A stretch of 64,000 nucleotides of DNA, taken from Ruminococcus sp. FMBCY1. Its GTDB lineage: Bacteria; Bacillota; Clostridia; Oscillospirales; Acutalibacteraceae. Position numbers and translations under genes: made by a program. The notes beneath the pieces are model-generated. The model saw only the letters and a program-made list of their open reading frames with translations, searched no databases and had not been told where the DNA came from. Of this stretch, positions 43,377-52,952 are shown piece after piece (position 1 is the stretch's first letter; each line of letters begins with the position of its first letter). The stretch spans positions 1,488,001-1,552,000 of the forward strand of contig NZ_CP074197.1 in the NCBI RefSeq assembly GCF_023921805.1, read 5' to 3'.

Positions 43377-46300
43377 TTACTCTGCATCAGGAAGACTTGC
43401 AAGTTTTTCAAGGTGAGCGTACTTCTCTTCTGCAACCTTTTCAGCCTTAGCAAAGAGCTGTTCTGCTCTTTCAGGGAATGAACGGGTAAGTGAGTTATAA
43501 CGAACCTCACCCATAATAAAGTCACGATAAGAAGCGCTTGGAGCCTTGCAATCGAGCATAAACGGATTCTTGCCCTCATCGGCACGGCGTGGGTCATAAC
43601 GGAAGATATTCCAATAACCTGCCTCAACAGCCTTCTTCTCTTCCTGCTGAGCAATGCTCATACCGCCCTTAATACCGTGGTTGATACATGGAGCGTAGCA
43701 GATAACAAGTGACGGGCCGTTGTAGCTTTCAGCCTCTACCATAGCCTTGAGTACCTGATTGTTGTCAGCGCCCATTGCACACTGTGCTACATATACATAG
43801 CCGTAGCTCATAGCGATAGCGGCAAGGTCTTTCTTCTTAACAGACTTACCTGCAGCGGCAAACTGTGCAACAGAACCTACAGGAGTAGCCTTAGAAGCCT
43901 GTCCGCCTGTATTTGAGTAAACCTCTGTATCGAATACGAGAATATTTACATTTTCGCCTGATGCGATAACATGGTCAAGACCGCCAAAGCCGATATCGTA
44001 AGCCCAACCGTCACCGCCGAAGATCCACATTGACTTCTTAGCAAGTTCGTCTTTGTCGATAAGTGTCTTCTTGGCAAGTTCGCCAACCTTAGCGTCATCA
44101 ACATTCTTTTCAAGCTCTGCAATAAGTGCGTCTGTTGCAGGACGGCTTGCTGTTGAATCGCAAACTGTGTCGAGGTAGTTCTGACAAGCTGTCTTTAACT
44201 CGTCGCTGTCTGTATCTTTCTGAATGTTCTCAACATACTCTACAAGTCTGTTGCGGATAGCTTTCTGACCGAGAGCCATACCAAGACCAAACTCGGCGTT
44301 ATCCTCAAAGAGTGAGTTCTGCCAAGCAGGACCAAAGCCTTTCTTGTTCTTTGTGTATGGTGTTGCCGGAGCAGATGCACCCCAAATTGATGAACAGCCT
44401 GTTGCATTGGCAATGAACATTCTGTCACCGAAGAGCTGTGTAACGAGCTTAGCATAAGGTGTTTCACCGCAGCCTGCGCAAGCACCCGAGAACTCAAGGA
44501 GCGGCTGCTTAAACTGGCTGCCCTTAACTGTAGAGAACTTAAACTTAGCGGCTACTTCAGGCTTTTCGTCAAGAGTTACCGCATAATCAAATACAGCCTG
44601 CTCTGCACGCTGGCTGTCGATTGACTTCATTGTAAGAGCCTTTTCGCCCTTCTTGCCCGGACATACATTAGCACAAGCGCCGCAGCCTGTACAGTCAAGT
44701 GTAGATACAGTCATAACGAACTTGAGCTCCTTAAGACCGATCATTGGAATGCTCTTTGTGCCCTGCGGAGCGGCCGCAAGCTCGTCCTCTGTCATAGCAA
44801 CAGGACGGATTACAGCGTGAGGACATACGATAGCACACTTGTTACACTGAATACAGTTGTCTGAATTCCACTCAGGAACATCAACTGCGATACCACGCTT
44901 TTCATAAGCGGCTGAACCGTTAGGAGCAGTACCGTCAACATGATCCATAAATGCAGATACAGGGAGCTTGTTGCCCTTGTACTCATTTACAGGCTTGAGG
45001 ATACCGTTTACATACTCAACGAGTGCGCCCTCGCCCGGAACTACATCGCTTGCCTTATCGTCAGCGGCATTTGCCCAATCAGCAGGAATTTCAACCTTCT
45101 TGAGGTCTTCCATACCACGATCAATAGCTGCGTAGTTCATATCTACGATAGCCTGACCTTTCTTCATATATGACTTCTTAGCGGCTGCCTTCATAAGCTC
45201 CTTAGCCTTTTCAGCCGGGATAATGTCAGCAATCTTAAAGAATGCTGACTGAAGAACAGTGTTGATTCTGCCGCCAAGACCGATTTCCTTACCGATCTTA
45301 ATACCGTCGATTGTGTAGAAATTGATATTTCTTGTAGCAAGAATTCTCTTCATCTTGCCAGGGAATCTTTCTGAAAGCTCGTCAACATCCCAAGGACAGT
45401 TGAGGAGGAATGAACCGCCTTCCTTGAGGTCGTCTACGATGTCGTACTTGTCAACATATGATGGGTTATGACAAGCAACGAAGTCAGCCTTAGAAATGTA
45501 ATAAGTTGATTTGATAGGCTGATTACCGAAACGCAGGTGAGAAACCGTAAGACCGCCCGACTTCTTTGAGTCATAAGCAAAGTAGCCCTGTGCGTACATA
45601 TCGGTATTGTCACCGATAATCTTGATTGAGTTCTTGTTTGCACCTACTGTACCGTCGGCGCCAAGACCCCAGAACTTACATGAATGTGTACCCTTTGGAG
45701 TTGTGTCAGGGTTTTCAACAATCGGGAGTGAAAGGTTTGTAACATCATCAACAATGCCGATTGTAAATCTTCTCTTAGGAGCGTCGCTCTCTGCGTTTCT
45801 GTAAACGGCAATGATGTCGGCAGGAGTTGTATCCTTAGAACCAAGACCGTATCTGCCTGTGTAAACCTTTACGCCGGCAAAGTCAGAACCGTTGATAGCA
45901 GCAAGAACATCAAGATAAAGAGGCTCACCGATTGAACCCGGCTCTTTTGTTCTGTCAAGAACAGAGATAGTTTTAACTGTCTTAGGAAGCTCGCTTAAAA
46001 GGTAATCTGCAACGAACGGTCTGTAAAGGTGAACCTTTAAAAGACCAACCTTTTCGCCTGCAGCGTTAAGGAAGTCTACAACCTCTTCTGCACAATCACA
46101 TACAGAACCCATAGCAACGATAATGTGCTCTGCATCCTCTGCACCGTAGTAGTTGAACGGCTTGTAGTTTGTGCCGATCTTCTCGTTTACTTTGTTCATA
46201 TATTCAACAACAACTTCGGGTACTGCATCGTAGTACTTGTTGCAGGCCTCTCTTGCCTGGAAGAAGATGTCGTCGTTCTGAGCTGTACCTCTTGTTACAG

Positions 46301-46937
46301 GGTGCTCAGGGTTAAGTGCTCTTCTGCGGAATGCCTCTACTGCGTCCCAATCGAGCATATCTGCGAGATCCGCATAATCCCACTCTTCAATCTTCTGAAT
46401 CTCGTGAGAGGTTCTGAAACCGTCAAAGAAGTGGAGGAAAGGAACTCTGCCCTTGATAGCCGAAAGATGTGCAACGGCAGCAAGGTCCATACATTCCTGT
46501 GGGTTGTTTGAACAGAGCATTGCATAGCCTGTCTGACGGCAAGCATAAATATCTGAATGGTCACCGAAAATTGAAAGAGCGTGGCTTGTAAGAGCACGGG
46601 CAGATACATGAATTACGCCCGGTAAAAGCTCGCCTGCCATCTTGTACATATTCGGAATCATAAGAAGCAAGCCCTGTGAAGCTGTGTAAGTTGTGGTTAA
46701 AGCACCGGCTGCAAGCGAACCGTGAACCGCACCGGAAGCACCGCCTTCCGACTGCATTTCCGTAACCTGTACTTCTCTGCCGAAAAGGTTTTTAGTGCCC
46801 ATTGCCGAGAACTTATCGGTAAGGTCAGCCATTACGGAAGAAGGTGTGATAGGATAGATAGCAGCAACATCTGTAAACGCATAAGAAACATGAGCAACAG
46901 CGCTGTTACCGTCCATAGTTTTCATTTTTCTTGCCAT
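43377..46937 (-). CDS. nifJ: Pyruvate:ferredoxin (flavodoxin) oxidoreductase
   Basis: Oxidises pyruvate to acetyl-CoA and CO2 and reduces ferredoxin, the central fermentative reaction. It is a single chain of 1186 residues as usual. It starts MARKMKTMDGNSAVAHVSYAFT; the ferredoxin domain has CIQCNKCAIVCPH and CTGCGACANVCPG (about residues 685-760). The C-terminal TPP domain has ACAGCGETPY, GDGWAYDIGFGG and NTGGQASKATPVG. The ribosome site AAGGAGGAC precedes the ATG. It is monocistronic, with a promoter at 47026-47054 and palindromes that may bind regulators. Confidence 0.98.
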   Translation of the reverse strand: MARKMKTMDGNSAVAHVSYAFTDVAAIYPITPSSVMADLTDKFSAMGTKNLFGREVQVTEMQSEGGASGAVHGSLAAGALTTTYTASQGLLLMIPNMYKMAGELLPGVIHVSARALTSHALSIFGDHSDIYACRQTGYAMLCSNNPQECMDLAAVAHLSAIKGRVPFLHFFDGFRTSHEIQKIEEWDYADLADMLDWDAVEAFRRRALNPEHPVTRGTAQNDDIFFQAREACNKYYDAVPEVVVEYMNKVNEKIGTNYKPFNYYGAEDAEHIIVAMGSVCDCAEEVVDFLNAAGEKVGLLKVHLYRPFVADYLLSELPKTVKTISVLDRTKEPGSIGEPLYLDVLAAINGSDFAGVKVYTGRYGLGSKDTTPADIIAVYRNAESDAPKRRFTIGIVDDVTNLSLPIVENPDTTPKGTHSCKFWGLGADGTVGANKNSIKIIGDNTDMYAQGYFAYDSKKSGGLTVSHLRFGNQPIKSTYYISKADFVACHNPSYVDKYDIVDDLKEGGSFLLNCPWDVDELSERFPGKMKRILATRNINFYTIDGIKIGKEIGLGGRINTVLQSAFFKIADIIPAEKAKELMKAAAKKSYMKKGQAIVDMNYAAIDRGMEDLKKVEIPADWANAADDKASDVVPGEGALVEYVNGILKPVNEYKGNKLPVSAFMDHVDGTAPNGSAAYEKRGIAVDVPEWNSDNCIQCNKCAIVCPHAVIRPVAMTEDELAAAPQGTKSIPMIGLKELKFVMTVSTLDCTGCGACANVCPGKKGEKALTMKSIDSQRAEQAVFDYAVTLDEKPEVAAKFKFSTVKGSQFKQPLLEFSGACAGCGETPYAKLVTQLFGDRMFIANATGCSSIWGASAPATPYTKNKKGFGPAWQNSLFEDNAEFGLGMALGQKAIRNRLVEYVENIQKDTDSDELKTACQNYLDTVCDSTASRPATDALIAELEKNVDDAKVGELAKKTLIDKDELAKKSMWIFGGDGWAYDIGFGGLDHVIASGENVNILVFDTEVYSNTGGQASKATPVGSVAQFAAAGKSVKKKDLAAIAMSYGYVYVAQCAMGADNNQVLKAMVEAESYNGPSLVICYAPCINHGIKGGMSIAQQEEKKAVEAGYWNIFRYDPRRADEGKNPFMLDCKAPSASYRDFIMGEVRYNSLTRSFPERAEQLFAKAEKVAEEKYAHLEKLASLPDAE

Positions 46938-47003
46938 TGGAATTGTCCTCCTTAAAGTATGTCAGCGACAACACCGTTTGCCGCATTTAATACAATTTTT
47001 AAA

Positions 47004-47054
47004 GATACATACTGTATCATAATAAATTTTAACACTTAAATGTTAATTTGTAAA
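47004..47054 (-). promoter_or_regulatory. nifJ promoter with two palindromes
   Basis: On the minus strand TTTACA (47049-47054), a 17-bp spacer and TAAAAT (47026-47031). A palindrome TTAACA-N6-TGTTAA (47029-47046) covers the spacer and -10 box, and GATACA-TAC-TGTATC (47004-47018) follows just downstream. Both are placed as repressor sites would be. The regulator is unknown. Confidence 0.55.
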
Positions 47055-47442
47055 GAGGTTTTCAACAATAACGCATATGTTTTCGCCCGATTTTTCTAAA
47101 ACTTTACCAAATATTTTAAATTTCCGCATAAAACCGAGTTTTTCGCCGATTCAGGTGATTTTTAGACAAAACAAAAGTTTGTTAATTGCCATAAAACCGT
47201 AAAATTCGTCAATAATTTTTATACGCAAAAAATTGTTATACATACATTATGCGAAAATTGTATTATTTTGGCAAGAAAACATACAACTTAACGGCTGATA
47301 TTTTTGAAAATAATAGTCATTTTTATTAAAGAAATTATATTGCGATTAAAGAATTAAAATTAAACAAAAAAAGCGTATAATAGTTTGGATAATCAATTGA
47401 CATAATATGACTTTATATAACTTTATAAGGCACGGAGGCAGT
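47055..47442. other. AT-rich divergent intergenic region
   Basis: About 390 bp between the nifJ promoter and the activase gene. It contains a TATAAT at 47376-47381 with a poor -35 box, probably the activase promoter, and is otherwise AT-rich without a gene or strong hairpin. Confidence 0.4.
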
Positions 47443-50349
47443 ATGTTGAAATTAGGACTTGACATTGGCTCAACTACAATAAAATGCGTTGTTTTGGACG
47501 AAGAAAATAAAATTATATACAGCACCTACGAACGACATTATTCTCAAATAACCGAGAAAATTGCCGAAATTCTCGCAACTGTACGCAGTAAGGTAAAGGG
47601 TGTTGAAAACGCAGCCGTTGCGCTTTCCGGTTCTGCCGGTATGGGCGTTGCGGAGTCAAGCAACATTGACTTTGTGCAGGAAGTTTACGCAACAAGAGTT
47701 GCTACAAATACATTTATTCCGGGCACAGATGTTGTCATTGAACTCGGCGGTGAGGACGCAAAAATTCTGTTCCTCACAAACGGTCTTGAAGTGCGTATGA
47801 ACGGTACCTGTGCCGGCGGTACCGGTGCATTCATCGACCAGATGGCAACACTGCTCAATGTTCCGCTTGAAGATCTTGACGAACTTGCAAAGCAGTACGA
47901 AAAAACATACACTATCGCATCACGCTGCGGCGTATTTGCAAAGACGGATATTCAGCCTCTTTTAAACCAAGGCGCAAGAAAGAGCGATATAGCCGAAAGT
48001 ATCTTCAACGCCGTTGTAAGCCAGACTGTCGCAGGTCTTGCACAGGGACGAGAAATTGAAGGTCAGGTTGTATATCTCGGTGGTCCTCTCACCTTTATGA
48101 GCGAGCTTAGAAACTGCTTTGACAGAACTTTAAACACAAAGGGTATATGCCCTGAAAATTCACTTTACTTTGTTGCCTGCGGTGCGGCACTTTGCGCCGA
48201 AAAAACAATTGACTTTGACAAGGTAATCGAAGAAGTAAAAAATTACCGTGGAAGCGGCAACTTTGCCTTTAACCCTCCGCTTTTCAAAGACGAAGAAGAT
48301 TACAAAAAATTCTCTGACCGTCACGCAAAAGCAACCGTTCTTCAAAAGGAACTTAAAGGCTACAAAGGCAAGGCTTATGTGGGTATGGACGCAGGCTCTA
48401 CCACCGTTAAGGGCGTTGTTCTCAACGACGACGGCGAACTTCTTTATTCAAAATATCTTCCGTCAAAAGGAAATCCTGTAGAGATTATCAAAGGTTTTCT
48501 TGAGGAAGTCTATGCAATCAACCCCGAAATCAACATAGTTTCTTCTGCCGTTACAGGTTACGGCGAAGAGATTATAAAGAACGCTTTTGATGTTGACTAC
48601 GGCATAGTAGAAACAATTGCGCATTTCACTGCCGCAAAATACTTTATGCCCGATGTTGAATTTATCATCGACATCGGCGGTCAGGACATCAAATGCTTTA
48701 AAATTCACAACGGCGCAATCGACAACATCTTCCTTAACGAGGCTTGTTCTTCCGGATGCGGCAGTTTCTTGCAGACATTCGCAAACGCTCTCGGTTACGA
48801 AATTGCCGACTTTGCAAAGCTCGGACTTTTTGCAAAGCGCCCTGTTGACCTCGGTTCGAGATGTACGGTATTTATGAACTCAAGCGTTAAACAGGCTCAA
48901 AAGGACGGCGCAACAATCGAGGATATTTCCGCAGGTCTTTCCTTAAGCGTTGTAAAGAATGCACTCTACAAAGTTATCAGAGCGTCAAGCCCTGACGAAC
49001 TCGGCAAAAGAGTTGTTGTACAGGGCGGCACATTCCTTAACGACGCCGTACTCCGTGCATTTGAGCAGGAAATGGGCGTTGAGGTTGTTCGACCTAACAT
49101 TGCGGGTCTTATGGGCGCATACGGTGCGGCGCTATATTCAAAAAATAAATCAAAAGGCAACGGCAAGAGTAAACTTGCAAATAAAGAGACTCTCAAAAAC
49201 TTTGTTCACGATATAAAGGTTACAAACTGCGGTATGTGCAGCAACAACTGCCGACTTACAATCAACAGCTTTGGCGGCGGCAGAAGATTTATTGCAGGCA
49301 ACCGTTGTGAGCGTCCGATTACAAAGAAATCGCAGTCGAGCGAACTCAATATGTACGCTCTGAAGCTCAAACTGCTCGAAGAGTACAAACCTGTAGAGGG
49401 ACTCCGTGGTAAGCTCGGTATGCCTATGGCGCTCAATATGTTTGAAATGTACCCGTTCTGGTACAGATTCTTTACAGAACTTAAGTTTGAAGTATTCCAC
49501 TCACCGTTCTCGACAAGAAAGATATATCAGCGCGGACAGCAGACAATTCCGAGTGATACAATTTGTTTCCCTGCAAAACTTGTGCACGGACACATTCAGA
49601 CTTTGATTGACGAGGGAGCAGAAACTATTTTCTACCCTTGTATGTCATACAACTTTGACGAACACCTCGGCGATAACCACTACAACTGTCCTGTTGTTGC
49701 CTACTATCCCGAAGTTATCAACAACAATATGAAAGATGTGCAGAAAATCTGCTTTATAAAGGAATACTTCGGAGTACATATACCAAAGCATTTCCCGCAG
49801 AAAGCATATGAGGCACTTTCTAAATATTTCCCCGACCTTACACTTAACGAGGTAAGAAAGGCCGCAAAACTTGCTTATGACGAACAGGATAAGTACAGGA
49901 AAAAGGTAATCGCAAAGGGCAACGAGATTATTGAAAAAGCCGAAAAAGAGGGTAAAAAGATAATGGTGCTTGCCGGCAGACCTTACCATGTAGACCCCGA
50001 AATCAACCACGGCATTGATAAACTTATTTCGAGTTTTAATGTAGCAATCGTCAGCGAAGATGTTGTATCTCCGAGGGTTGAGAAATTCCACACCAATGTA
50101 CTTAACCAGTGGACATATCATTCAAGACTGTACGCTGCCGCTAAGTATGTTACAACAAGAAAGGATATGGAGCTTATACAGCTTGTTTCCTTTGGCTGCG
50201 GCGTAGATGCCATTACTACCGACGAGGTAAGAGAAATTCTTGAAAAAGAGGGCAAAATCTACACACAGATTAAAATTGACGAAATCACAAATCTTGGTGC
50301 AGTTAAAATTCGTATCCGCAGCTTGCTTGCTGCTATTGACAACGATTAA
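47443..50349 (+). CDS. 2-hydroxyacyl-CoA dehydratase activator (BadF/BcrA ATPase family, tandem)
   Basis: A 968-residue protein with two ASKHA ATPase modules, LGLDIGSTTIKCVVLDEE (about residues 3-20) and YVGMDAGSTTVKGVVLNDD (about 312-330). Each has the Cys-containing loops of the [4Fe-4S] activator (GTCAGGTGAFIDQMA; EACSSGCGSFLQTFA). A C-terminal Cys-rich region (TNCGMCSNNCRLTINSFGGG) and a dehydratase-like domain follow. Activators of this type fire one electron into 2-hydroxyacyl-CoA dehydratases using ATP. The ATG at 47443 follows GGAGGCAG. The partner gene follows at 26 bp. Confidence 0.85.
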   Translation: MLKLGLDIGSTTIKCVVLDEENKIIYSTYERHYSQITEKIAEILATVRSKVKGVENAAVALSGSAGMGVAESSNIDFVQEVYATRVATNTFIPGTDVVIELGGEDAKILFLTNGLEVRMNGTCAGGTGAFIDQMATLLNVPLEDLDELAKQYEKTYTIASRCGVFAKTDIQPLLNQGARKSDIAESIFNAVVSQTVAGLAQGREIEGQVVYLGGPLTFMSELRNCFDRTLNTKGICPENSLYFVACGAALCAEKTIDFDKVIEEVKNYRGSGNFAFNPPLFKDEEDYKKFSDRHAKATVLQKELKGYKGKAYVGMDAGSTTVKGVVLNDDGELLYSKYLPSKGNPVEIIKGFLEEVYAINPEINIVSSAVTGYGEEIIKNAFDVDYGIVETIAHFTAAKYFMPDVEFIIDIGGQDIKCFKIHNGAIDNIFLNEACSSGCGSFLQTFANALGYEIADFAKLGLFAKRPVDLGSRCTVFMNSSVKQAQKDGATIEDISAGLSLSVVKNALYKVIRASSPDELGKRVVVQGGTFLNDAVLRAFEQEMGVEVVRPNIAGLMGAYGAALYSKNKSKGNGKSKLANKETLKNFVHDIKVTNCGMCSNNCRLTINSFGGGRRFIAGNRCERPITKKSQSSELNMYALKLKLLEEYKPVEGLRGKLGMPMALNMFEMYPFWYRFFTELKFEVFHSPFSTRKIYQRGQQTIPSDTICFPAKLVHGHIQTLIDEGAETIFYPCMSYNFDEHLGDNHYNCPVVAYYPEVINNNMKDVQKICFIKEYFGVHIPKHFPQKAYEALSKYFPDLTLNEVRKAAKLAYDEQDKYRKKVIAKGNEIIEKAEKEGKKIMVLAGRPYHVDPEINHGIDKLISSFNVAIVSEDVVSPRVEKFHTNVLNQWTYHSRLYAAAKYVTTRKDMELIQLVSFGCGVDAITTDEVREILEKEGKIYTQIKIDEITNLGAVKIRIRSLLAAIDND

Positions 50350-50375
50350 CCACCGTTTGAAAGGTTGTGCTTTAA

Positions 50376-51677
50376 ATGGCTGAACTTAAATATGACAGCA
50401 AAACAGGTCGTTTGCTTTTTACAAAAGAAATGAAAAAGGAATACACAATCCTTATGCCGAATATGGCACCTATTCATTTCAATATACTTCAGAATGTTTT
50501 TAACTACTACGGCTACAAGTCGGAACTTCTCGACACCTGCGGCCCTGAAATTGCACAGACAGGTCTTAAATATGTTCATAACGACACCTGTTACCCTGCG
50601 CTCCTTGTAATCGGACAGTTTATACACGCTTTACAGAGTGGCAAATACGATGTGCATAAAACAGCGCTTATGATTACCCAAACAGGCGGCGGCTGTCGTG
50701 CCTCAAACTATATCTTCCTGTTAAGAAAAGCGCTTAAAAAAGCAGGTTTTGAGTTTGTACCCGTAATCTCGCTTTCTTTCGGTATGGAAAAGAACAGCGG
50801 TTTTTCGCTCACACTTCCGCTTATCAGAAGATTTGTCGGCGGTCTTGTTTACGGCGATCAGCTTATGCTCCTTTCTAACCAGACAAAGCCTTATGAGGTA
50901 AATAAAGGCGAAAGTATGGCGCTTGTTGCCGATTGGAGCGATAAGATTTCTAAAATGCTTATCGAGGGCAACGGCTATACGCTTGAAGAAATTGACGAAA
51001 ATCTTGATAAAATCACAAAATCTTTTTCGGAAATTAAGCTTAATAAAGTGCCAAAGGTTAAAGTCGGCATCGTAGGCGAAATTTATGTAAAATATTCCAA
51101 AATGGCGAATAACGGACTTGAGGATTTTTTGGCTTCACAGGACTGCGAGGTTTGTGTGCCGGGTCTTATGGGCTTTGCTTCATTTAAGGTTGACAACCGA
51201 ATTGAGGACGCCAAACTTTACGGCGGTGCAAAGATTAAATCCACATTTTGTAAAATGCTGCTTGACTACCTCACAAAACTCGAAGCACTTATGATTGAAT
51301 CGGCAAAGAAATATAACTTCGTTCCGCCGCACGAATACGCTCATACAAAACAGCTTGTAAAGGGCATTATCGGATACGGCAGCAAAATGGGCGAGGGTTG
51401 GTTACTTACCGCAGAAATGCTTGAGCTTGCCGAAACAGGCTACGAAAACATTGTTTGTACACAGCCCTTCGGCTGTCTGCCGAACCACATCAACGGCAAG
51501 GGCGCTATCCGCAAAATCAAGGAAGTAAACCCGAAAGCAAACATAGTTACAATAGACTACGACCCGGGTGCGCCAAAGGTAAACCAGGAAAACAGAATCA
51601 AGCTTATGCTTGCTGTAGCAAAAGAGGAGCTTAATAAAGAGCTTGCCGAAAAACAGGACGCAGAGCAAAAATCTTAA
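50376..51677 (+). CDS. 2-hydroxyacyl-CoA dehydratase-related protein
   Basis: A 433-residue protein related to the HgdB/YjiM-type dehydratase subunits. It has Cys residues in HNDTCYPALLVIGQF, TQTGGGCRASNYIFLLRK and CTQPFGCLPNHINGKG, likely cluster or substrate ligands, and ends with IDYDPGAPKVNQENRIKLML. Its substrate is unknown; no acyl-CoA or amino-acid fermentation genes are beside it. Together with the preceding activator (26 bp upstream) it adds up to about 1,400 residues. In many Clostridia I recall this as one polypeptide. Confidence 0.8.
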   Translation: MAELKYDSKTGRLLFTKEMKKEYTILMPNMAPIHFNILQNVFNYYGYKSELLDTCGPEIAQTGLKYVHNDTCYPALLVIGQFIHALQSGKYDVHKTALMITQTGGGCRASNYIFLLRKALKKAGFEFVPVISLSFGMEKNSGFSLTLPLIRRFVGGLVYGDQLMLLSNQTKPYEVNKGESMALVADWSDKISKMLIEGNGYTLEEIDENLDKITKSFSEIKLNKVPKVKVGIVGEIYVKYSKMANNGLEDFLASQDCEVCVPGLMGFASFKVDNRIEDAKLYGGAKIKSTFCKMLLDYLTKLEALMIESAKKYNFVPPHEYAHTKQLVKGIIGYGSKMGEGWLLTAEMLELAETGYENIVCTQPFGCLPNHINGKGAIRKIKEVNPKANIVTIDYDPGAPKVNQENRIKLMLAVAKEELNKELAEKQDAEQKS

Positions 51678-51742
51678 CAAAAAGCAGTCCGAGAATAAAT
51701 AAATCGGACTGACTTATTTTTAGGTTCTTTATCAAAAGTCGG

Positions 51743-51860
51743 AGTAAATTTGATTTAGCGCACGAGTTAAGCAAAATGATTTAAAAATTTAGGTCAAACC
51801 TTTATAATTGCTTGGCAAAACAGTTTGCTGAATAATATACCAAAAATTTAAAACAGAATC
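51743..51860. repeat. Dispersed repeat copy
   Basis: AGTAAATTTGATTTAGC, then AATTTAGGTCAAACCTTTAT, then CTTGGCAAAACAGTTTGCTG and AATTTAAAACAGAATC. It carries the outer end, the GGTCAAACC hairpin half and the tail of the family, in the order seen in the right end of copy A. Confidence 0.6.
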
Positions 51861-51927
51861 TTTTTAGAAAATAAACATCAACACTTACATATAATAATGT
51901 ATGACAAAATTTTAAGAGGTGAAACGA

Positions 51928-52752
51928 GTGAAAAAAAATAAAAACAAGGCACAAAAGGCAAAAAAGCCGCACACTTTGCTTATCAGTGTTAAGCAAAACA
52001 AGGAGCTTGCCGCACTTTACTTTATACTAAGGCTTGTAATTATATTTATATTTGTTCTCAACATCATCCGTGGCAAATACGAAAGCGCAATGACTTGCGG
52101 ACTTACATTTATACTTATGTTGATTCCGTCGTTCATTGACCGCAGTCTTCACATAGAACTGCCGAGCGTGCTTGAAACCTTTATGATACTGTTTGTATTC
52201 TCGGCAAATATTCTCGGTGAAATCGGTTCATTCTATGAAAAAATACCTTTTCTCGACACAATTCTTCATACGCTGAACGGTTTTATCTGCGCAGGCGTGG
52301 GATTCGGACTTACCGATATTTTGAACCGCAGTAAAAGGGTTAAATTTAACCTTTCCCCTATCTTTGTATGCCTGTTCTCGTTCTGTTTTTCAATGACGGC
52401 AGGTACAGTTTGGGAATTTTTCGAGTTTGGTGTTGACACTTTTCTCGGCAAAGATATGCAGAAAGACACAATCGTCACAACAATCAACTCTACCCTGCTT
52501 TCGGGCAACGATACAAACGCCGTTACCCATATAAGCGGAATAACCTCTACAACCGTAAACGGCAAAGACCTCGGCATCAACGGCTACCTCGACATCGGTC
52601 TTATTGATACAATGAAAGATTTAATGGTAAACTTTGTCGGCGCAGTTGTGTTTAACGGTTTGGGATTTATCTACCTTAAAAACAGAGGCAAAAAAGCAAG
52701 TTTCCTAAATAACTTTATCCCGAAAAAAGCCGAAGATATTACAGAAGAATAA
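51928..52752 (+). CDS. Multi-pass membrane protein, YjdF/DUF2238-like
   Basis: A 274-residue protein with a basic N-terminus (KKNKNKAQKAKKPH), about six membrane helices and the segment TAGTVWEFFEFGVDTFLGKDMQ, which recalls the conserved WEFFE region of the DUF2238 family. The GTG at 51928 is chosen over GTG 51919 because AAGAGGTG lies just before it and overlaps the earlier codon. It has its own terminator. The function is unknown. Confidence 0.75.
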   Translation: MKKNKNKAQKAKKPHTLLISVKQNKELAALYFILRLVIIFIFVLNIIRGKYESAMTCGLTFILMLIPSFIDRSLHIELPSVLETFMILFVFSANILGEIGSFYEKIPFLDTILHTLNGFICAGVGFGLTDILNRSKRVKFNLSPIFVCLFSFCFSMTAGTVWEFFEFGVDTFLGKDMQKDTIVTTINSTLLSGNDTNAVTHISGITSTTVNGKDLGINGYLDIGLIDTMKDLMVNFVGAVVFNGLGFIYLKNRGKKASFLNNFIPKKAEDITEE

Positions 52753-52763
52753 GTTTAACAATC

Positions 52764-52805
52764 AAAAATCCGACAGTAGTAAAAACTATTGTCGGATTTT
52801 TTGTT
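52764..52805 (+). terminator. Rho-independent terminator
   Basis: AAAATCCGACA and TGTCGGATTTT around GTAGTAAAAACTAT, with a T-run (TTTTTTG). Confidence 0.9.
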
Positions 52806-52819
52806 GTATCCTAATTATT

Positions 52820-52850
52820 GGTAACATTGATAAATTATGACTTATCAAAC
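52820..52850. repeat. Truncated copy of the dispersed repeat tail
   Basis: GGTAACATTGATAAATTATG then ACTTATC is the reverse orientation of the AACCATAATTTATTAATGTTA tail segment. It lies at the left edge of an AT-rich island. Confidence 0.45.
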
Positions 52851-52952
52851 TAAGTAATAAAATGTAGCCAATTAACGTTTAGATAGCACAGGCAAATGAA
52901 TTTCAATAATTCTTTCAAAATAACATAATCACTTTAATATAAATAAGTTATG

